Below, in pieces: positions 1 to 3,182 of a stretch of DNA of 6,041 bases. The translations under genes were made by a program, and so were the position numbers. Positions within the stretch are counted from its first letter, which is position 1. Every line of letters begins with the position of its first letter. This stretch comes from CAZIRO01 sp964541595 (GTDB lineage: Bacteria > Acidobacteriota > HRBIN11). Under the pieces are notes generated by a model. It was not told the DNA's origin, did no database searches, and saw only the letters and a program-made list of their open reading frames with translations. Location of the stretch: assembly GCA_964541595.1 (NCBI GenBank), contig CAZIRO010000165.1:1-6041 (forward strand), written 5' to 3'.

Positions 1-43
1 TCTTCGGCATCCCCTGCATCTCCTTCGGATGAAATGGGATGCC
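1..43 (-). promoter_or_regulatory. Possible ribosome site and start of the next minus-strand gene, inside a hairpin
   Basis: On the minus strand AAGGAG (25-20) is followed after 9 nt by ATG (10-8), then CCG AAG to the edge, so a gene may begin M-P-K outside the window. An 8-bp perfect inverted repeat, GGCATCCC (minus 43-36) and GGGATGCC (minus 13-6), would pair the ATG into a stem with the Shine-Dalgarno in the loop. A TATGAT at 52-47 could be a -10 box, but I find no matching -35. Only ten coding bases are visible, so this is tentative. Confidence 0.28.
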
Positions 44-83
44 ATAATCATACACTAAATTTGAGAAACGCACCACTGATGGG

Positions 84-100
84 TTCATTTCCAAAATGAA
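84..100. promoter_or_regulatory. AT-rich 17-bp palindrome (possible operator)
   Basis: TTCATTT-CCA-AAATGAA is a perfect 7-bp inverted repeat around a 3-bp centre, in the most AT-rich part of the left flank. It sits about 75-90 bp upstream of the putative ATG at position 10 on the minus strand, a distance suitable for a regulator of that gene. No T run follows, so it is not a good terminator. The role is inferred from symmetry and location. Confidence 0.35.
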
Positions 101-129
101 GTGACGAAGAAGGTGCCGGAGGTTGAGGG

Positions 130-207
130 GATGGGACCCGGATGGACGCGGATGCGCACAGATAGGTTGCCTGATCTGCGGACGTCTGCGTGTATCGGCG
201 TCCCATC
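130..207. repeat. 78-bp imperfect inverted repeat with phased GAT/ATC motifs
   Basis: Arms 130-163 and 174-207 are complementary at 25 of 34 positions, with perfect outer ends GATGGGAC/GTCCCATC (8 bp) and a perfect inner CAGAT/ATCTG. The 10-nt centre can pair further (AGG/CCT). In the left arm, GAT occurs at 130, 141, 151 and 161. In the right arm, ATC or GTC occurs at 174, 184, 194 and 205, so spacing is 11, 10, 10 outward-in on both sides. This resembles the intergenic palindromic CGGAT/CAGAT-type dispersed repeats I recall from several unrelated genomes, but copy number cannot be judged from one window. No protein-coding signature overlaps it. Confidence 0.65.
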
Positions 208-249
208 ACGGCTCACTGCGGGGGACTGCTCCCGAGACCAGATGCTGCG

Positions 250-272
250 CCCTCTCCCCGGTGGGGAGAAGA
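250..272 (-). terminator. GC hairpin 28 nt after hflC (terminator-like, no U tract)
   Basis: TCTCCCC-ACC-GGGGAGA on the minus strand (269-253) forms a 7-bp stem with a 3-nt loop. It extends by one more G-C and two G-U pairs in RNA to cover 250-272. No T run follows on the minus strand, so classic intrinsic termination is doubtful. It could block 3' exonucleases at the end of the operon message, or be a REP-like dispersed palindrome; this motif type is common between genes in many bacteria (from memory). Confidence 0.5.
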
Positions 273-299
273 AATCGATACTGATTTTCGAAATAACCA

Positions 300-1262
300 C
301 TACGGACGGGATGTGCGCTGAATGCTCTTCAGATACCGATAGATCGGACTGTCGGTCGTCAGAATCAGTGTGTGATTGCCCTGCATGATCTCCGAATAGG
401 CTTCCAGTGACCGCAAAAAGTAGAAAAACTCCGGATCCTGACTGAACGCTTCCGCATAGATGCGGGTCGCTTCGGCGTCGGCCTTTCCGCGGATCTCCTG
501 GGCCGTGCGATAGGCTTCGGAACGGATCTGTCGCAGTTCCTTTTCCATCTGACCCTCGATCTTGGCTTTTTCGCCCCGGCCTTCGGATATGTATAGCGCT
601 GCGATCCGTTTCCGTTCCGCGATCATGCGCTGGTACACCGCCCGGCGAACGTCTTCAGACTCGTAGTTCATATTCTTGATCCGGACGTCGAGCACCTCGA
701 TCCCGTAGTCCAGCGCCTCGACCTGACGCTGTACCTCTTTGAGAATCCGTTCGACGATCCGGTCGTGGCCGACTTCGATGCGCCGGCGAACCTCTTCGGA
801 AAGTGACACGAGTTGTTCTTCCGGGAGTTCCGGAATGTGGTTCGTGCTGCGGACGATCTCGATCAACAGGAACTGAGACACCTGGTCACGGACAGCAGAA
901 TCGATGATATCGTTCAATCGGTCGACCGCATTCCGCATGGTGCGCAGTGTCATGAAGAACTTGACCGGATCGACGATCCGCCAGCGTGCCGTCGAATCGA
1001 TGAAGATATACTTCTTGTCCAGTGTCGGGATCACATCGGGATCGCCGTCCCACTCGAGGATACGTTTTTCATAGATATGCACCTGCTGGATAAACGGAAT
1101 CTTCCAGTACAGTCCCGCTTCGCGATAGGGTTGACCGACGATCCGTCCGAACTGCGTGATGATCGCCTGCTGGCCCTCGTACACGATGAAAAACGCCTGG
1201 GACAGCAGTATCATTCCGATGAGGATCACGAACACGAGCACACTGGATATGATCGACCTCAT
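300..1262 (-). CDS. hflC: HflC-like SPFH/band-7 membrane protein
   Basis: Second subunit of the HflKC complex, expected to alternate with HflK in a ring in the inner membrane with most of the protein on the periplasmic side, as known for E. coli. The protein has 320 residues: an N-terminal membrane anchor (about 4-27), the band-7 domain starting FIVYEGQQAIITQFGRIVG with GLYWKIPFIQ, and a long charged helix (about 170-275). That helix includes ERKRIAALYISEGRGE and RGKADAEATRIYAEAF, both diagnostic of HflC. The conserved C-terminal block DPEFFYFLRSLEAY and LTTDSPIYRYL follows. The start at 1262 is supported by GGAGG six bases upstream (spacer GCAGCC after GGAGG-G) and by the ATGA overlap with the hflK stop. 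Last gene of the operon; stop TAG at 300-302. Confidence 0.95.
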   Translation of the reverse strand: MRSIISSVLVFVILIGMILLSQAFFIVYEGQQAIITQFGRIVGQPYREAGLYWKIPFIQQVHIYEKRILEWDGDPDVIPTLDKKYIFIDSTARWRIVDPVKFFMTLRTMRNAVDRLNDIIDSAVRDQVSQFLLIEIVRSTNHIPELPEEQLVSLSEEVRRRIEVGHDRIVERILKEVQRQVEALDYGIEVLDVRIKNMNYESEDVRRAVYQRMIAERKRIAALYISEGRGEKAKIEGQMEKELRQIRSEAYRTAQEIRGKADAEATRIYAEAFSQDPEFFYFLRSLEAYSEIMQGNHTLILTTDSPIYRYLKSIQRTSRP

Positions 1263-2284
1263 GGCTGCCCTCCGGACGGGGATGCCGCGGGTTGCGTGGG
1301 TGTCGTGCGCGTAATCCCCGGCAAGGAAAGCAAGGGGATCAGATTTTTCGTTTCCGGATCGATGACGAGCACGTGCTGCAGTCGTGGAAACACCTTCAAC
1401 ATGGTTTCGATGAGCATCCGCTGTCGCGTCACGTCCGGTGCCTTCCGGTATTCTGCAAGAATGGCCGTGAACCGTTCTGCTTCACCCTTCGCGCGGTTGA
1501 CGACTTCGACGGCATATCCCTCGGCCTCGCGGATCATCTGTTCCGCTTCACCCCTGGCTTTGGGGATCTCCCGGTTGTACCGTTCCCAGGCCTCGTTGAC
1601 GAGACGTTCCTGTTCCTGTTTGGCCTCATTGACTGCATGAAACGCCGGTTTCACCGGATCGGGCGGCTGAACGTTTTGCAGCCGGATCGTCTCGATACGG
1701 ATGCCGGCCTGATAGGTGTCCAGGATCTTCTGCATGAGTTCCCGGACCTGCAGTGCGATCTCCTCACGACCAAAGGTCAGTGCCTCATCGACCGTGCGGT
1801 CCCCGATGACCTTCCGCATAACGGCCTGCGAGATGTCCCGCAATGTCTTCACCGGATCGCGCATATTGAACCGATACTGGAACGGGTCCTTGATCCGGTA
1901 CTGGACCACCCACTCGACGTGGACGATACTCAGGTCACCGGTGAGCATGATGGGTTCTTCCGGATTCGGCGGTGGTGCATACTCGGTCCGCTGACCGATC
2001 GACCGCGTGCGAAAACCGAATTCTTCTTTATAGATCCGTTCGGTAGAGAATTTATAGACCTTTTCGATACCGAGCGGCAGTTTCCAGTGCAGACCGGGAC
2101 CGACCTCGCGGTTGAACTTTCCGAACCGCAACACCAGGGCAACCTGACCCGCTTCGACCGTATAGAAACTCGTCCATGCGACCCATACCCCGATAAGCGC
2201 TATCAGGATGATGGCCCAGGGAATGCGCGACCAGGGGACACGCCGTCGCGGCTGCGACATGAGAATTTCCCATCGTTCACTCAT
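1259..2284 (-). CDS. hflK: HflK-like SPFH/band-7 membrane protein
   Basis: Partner of HflC in the HflKC complex, an SPFH assembly that surrounds the membrane protease FtsH and modulates which membrane proteins it degrades. The predicted protein is 341 residues: short basic N-terminus, one membrane segment (about 21-40), then the band-7 domain beginning SFYTVEAGQVALVLRFGK and GPGLHWKLPLG. The NVQPPDPVKPAF motif near 205 leads into an Ala/Glu/Arg-rich coiled coil (about 215-280). It ends in a Pro/Ser/Gly tail. It is shorter than E. coli HflK (419 residues, from memory), mainly because the Gly-rich N-terminal extension is missing. I chose ATG 2284 because GTGGAG precedes it; the in-frame ATGs at 2356 (deep inside dedA) and 2260 (poor ribosome site) are less likely. 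Its start overlaps dedA by 8 nt and its stop overlaps hflC by 4 nt. Confidence 0.93.
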   Translation of the reverse strand: MSERWEILMSQPRRRVPWSRIPWAIILIALIGVWVAWTSFYTVEAGQVALVLRFGKFNREVGPGLHWKLPLGIEKVYKFSTERIYKEEFGFRTRSIGQRTEYAPPPNPEEPIMLTGDLSIVHVEWVVQYRIKDPFQYRFNMRDPVKTLRDISQAVMRKVIGDRTVDEALTFGREEIALQVRELMQKILDTYQAGIRIETIRLQNVQPPDPVKPAFHAVNEAKQEQERLVNEAWERYNREIPKARGEAEQMIREAEGYAVEVVNRAKGEAERFTAILAEYRKAPDVTRQRMLIETMLKVFPRLQHVLVIDPETKNLIPLLSLPGITRTTPTQPAASPSGGQP

Positions 2285-2945
2285 GGGACTCCACCCAGGT
2301 TTGTGGGGATTGTTGAAGCGCCGACCGCATACGTCGGCGCTGGCGCCACCATTCAATGATTCCCGGAGAAATGGACAGAAGGACGACGATAGCGATCACA
2401 ATGTGGAGATAGGCGTTCACATTCGGGATCATGCGCCCGAGGAAATATCCGGTACCCGTCATACTGAACACCCAGAGTATGCCACCGGCCACATTGTACG
2501 TCACAAATCGACGGTACCGCATGGCGGCGGCGCCTGCGACGGCCGGAGCGAACGTCCGCACAATCGGAATGAATCGTGCGAGCACGATGGTCTTACCCCC
2601 ATGCCGCGCATAGAACCGTCGCGCCCGTTCCAGGTGGGCCCGTTTGAAGAACCGACTGTCCGGCCGACGGTACAGTGCCATGCCGGCACGCCGTCCGATG
2701 GTGTATCCCACCTGATCGCCGGCAATGGCTGCCAGGGTGGCCGCAACGATCAGCAATGCGATGTCCAGATGACCGGCCGCCGCAATGATCCCCGCGGTGA
2801 CGAGTAACGAATCGCCAGGCAGGAAAAACCCGAAAAACAGACCCGTTTCCACGAAGATGACCACCGTAATCCCCAGAATACCTCCCCACCGGATGATCGC
2901 TTCGACATCCATCAGCAGATGCAACCACTGCCCGATCGTGTCCAA
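2277..2945 (-). CDS. DedA-family inner-membrane transporter
   Basis: Polytopic membrane protein of the DedA/SNARE-associated family. Family members include E. coli YqjA/YghB and proteins reported to flip undecaprenyl phosphate back across the inner membrane; the substrate here is not shown by sequence. From TTG at 2945 it is 222 residues, typical for the family. Visible features are a re-entrant segment with FVETGLFFGFFLPGDS (about 31-46), GDQVGYTIGRRAG (76-88), ARFIPIVRTFAPAVAGAAAM (123-142), two C-terminal hydrophobic segments and a basic tail. Glu33, Asp45, Arg124 and Arg130 keep the spacing of the residues I recall as essential in YqjA (Glu39, Asp51, Arg130, Arg136). The upstream ATG at 3098 would add 51 residues without a membrane segment and is rejected. 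It is first in an operon with hflK, whose start lies inside its last codons (8-nt overlap). Confidence 0.92.
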   Translation of the reverse strand: MDTIGQWLHLLMDVEAIIRWGGILGITVVIFVETGLFFGFFLPGDSLLVTAGIIAAAGHLDIALLIVAATLAAIAGDQVGYTIGRRAGMALYRRPDSRFFKRAHLERARRFYARHGGKTIVLARFIPIVRTFAPAVAGAAAMRYRRFVTYNVAGGILWVFSMTGTGYFLGRMIPNVNAYLHIVIAIVVLLSISPGIIEWWRQRRRMRSALQQSPQTWVESHE

Positions 2946-2952
2946 CGATACG

Positions 2953-2958
2953 CCTCCT
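2953..2958 (-). promoter_or_regulatory. Shine-Dalgarno that fixes the dedA TTG start
   Basis: A perfect AGGAGG lies 7 nt upstream of TTG at 2945. No ATG in this frame lies close enough to use it. This signal chooses TTG over the upstream in-frame ATG at 3098, which would place the promoter inside the gene. Confidence 0.8.
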
Positions 2959-2961
2959 CTC

Positions 2962-2993
2962 GATACCGCATATACCGAATCGGGTGCGGAATC
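2962..2993 (-). promoter_or_regulatory. Leader hairpin just upstream of the dedA ribosome binding site
   Basis: The predicted dedA leader contains GATtCCGCA and TGCGGtATC, which pair over 8 of 9 positions with one T-T mismatch around a 14-nt loop. The 3' arm ends three bases before the AGGAGG Shine-Dalgarno. Such a hairpin could tune access to the ribosome binding site or protect the 5' end. No ligand-binding architecture is evident, so I do not call it a riboswitch. Confidence 0.35.
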
Positions 2994-3005
2994 GACGGTG
3001 ACGCC

Positions 3006-3034
3006 ATTATACGGGGAGTCGCACACCCCTGCAA
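3006..3034 (-). promoter_or_regulatory. Sigma70-type promoter of the dedA-hflK-hflC operon
   Basis: On the minus strand TTGCAG (3034-3029) is followed after exactly 17 bp by a perfect TATAAT (3011-3006). Transcription would begin near 2999, giving a leader of roughly 54 nt before the TTG start of dedA. It is the best promoter match in the window. It lies in the gene-free stretch between gltB and dedA, which otherwise holds only the short repeats and stem-loops listed separately. Confidence 0.82.
3013..3029. promoter_or_regulatory. Imperfect dyad filling the promoter spacer
   Basis: GGGGaGT-CGC-ACaCCCC is an imperfect 17-bp dyad with 6 of 7 arm positions paired. It occupies the spacer between -35 and -10 of the dedA promoter. 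MerR-family regulators bind spacer dyads, but their spacers are usually 19-20 bp and this one is 17 bp, so any such link is weak. It may also be incidental symmetry of GC-rich sequence. Confidence 0.28.
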
Positions 3035-3042
3035 CGTGCAGG
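3028..3042. promoter_or_regulatory. Perfect dyad overlapping the -35 element (possible operator)
   Basis: CCTGCA-ACG-TGCAGG is a perfect 6-bp inverted repeat around a 3-bp centre, and it covers all six bases of the dedA -35 hexamer (3029-3034). A protein bound here would compete with RNA polymerase, which suggests a repressor site. The binding factor is unknown and the role is inferred from position and symmetry alone. Confidence 0.4.
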
Positions 3043-3044
3043 CC

Positions 3045-3068
3045 CTGAATCGGGACCGGAAACGGGAC
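3045..3068. repeat. 12-bp imperfect tandem repeat upstream of the dedA promoter
   Basis: Two adjacent 12-bp units, CTGAATCGGGAC (3045-3056) and CGGAAACGGGAC (3057-3068), match at 10 of 12 positions. They lie about 10-34 bp upstream of the -35 hexamer of the dedA promoter, one helical turn apart or slightly more. That is where an activator could bind as a direct-repeat dimer. The placement is suggestive, but no regulator is identified and a chance duplication is possible. Confidence 0.4.
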
Positions 3069-3163
3069 GCCCGCCGATGCGGGGGACGGGCACAGCACCG
3101 TGGATGCCTACAGGACAACGGTGGTGGATACTCCGTGCACCGGAACCGGTCGGTTTCGTATTA

Positions 3164-3181
3164 CCCATCCGTGTCGATGGG
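3164..3181 (-). terminator. Weak stem-loop just after gltB
   Basis: One base after the gltB stop codon, the transcript can form a perfect 6-bp stem, CCCATC/GATGGG, with a 6-nt loop. It is followed by TAATACG rather than a U tract, so it is a poor intrinsic terminator. It may mark the 3' end of the gltB message, with termination by another route. Confidence 0.25.
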
Positions 3182-3182
3182 G

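Noticed and set aside
85..388. Short open frames on both strands left of hflC
   Set aside because: They are built from the inverted repeat and the GC hairpin, overlap the hflC end, and have no family-like sequence.
813..1640. 275-codon plus-strand open frame opposite hflC/hflK
   Set aside because: Same pattern of antisense shadow; Asp/Arg/His-rich and unrelated to any family I recognise.
1292..2359. 355-codon plus-strand open frame opposite hflK
   Set aside because: Antisense to well-conserved hflK, with no motifs or membrane segments of its own.
3070..3083. CCCGC-CGAT-GCGGG stem as a gltB terminator
   Set aside because: Only a 5-bp stem about 100 nt after the stop, followed by CGTCCCGTTTCC rather than a U tract; typical of random GC-rich sequence.
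2946..3098. N-terminal extension of DedA from ATG 3098
   Set aside because: It would add 51 Pro-rich residues, place a TATAAT/-35 promoter inside the gene and ignore the perfect AGGAGG 7 nt before TTG 2945.
3139..3150. ACCGG-AA-CCGGT dyad
   Set aside because: Short and GC-rich, far from the promoter core, and equally readable as a chance direct repeat of ACCGG.
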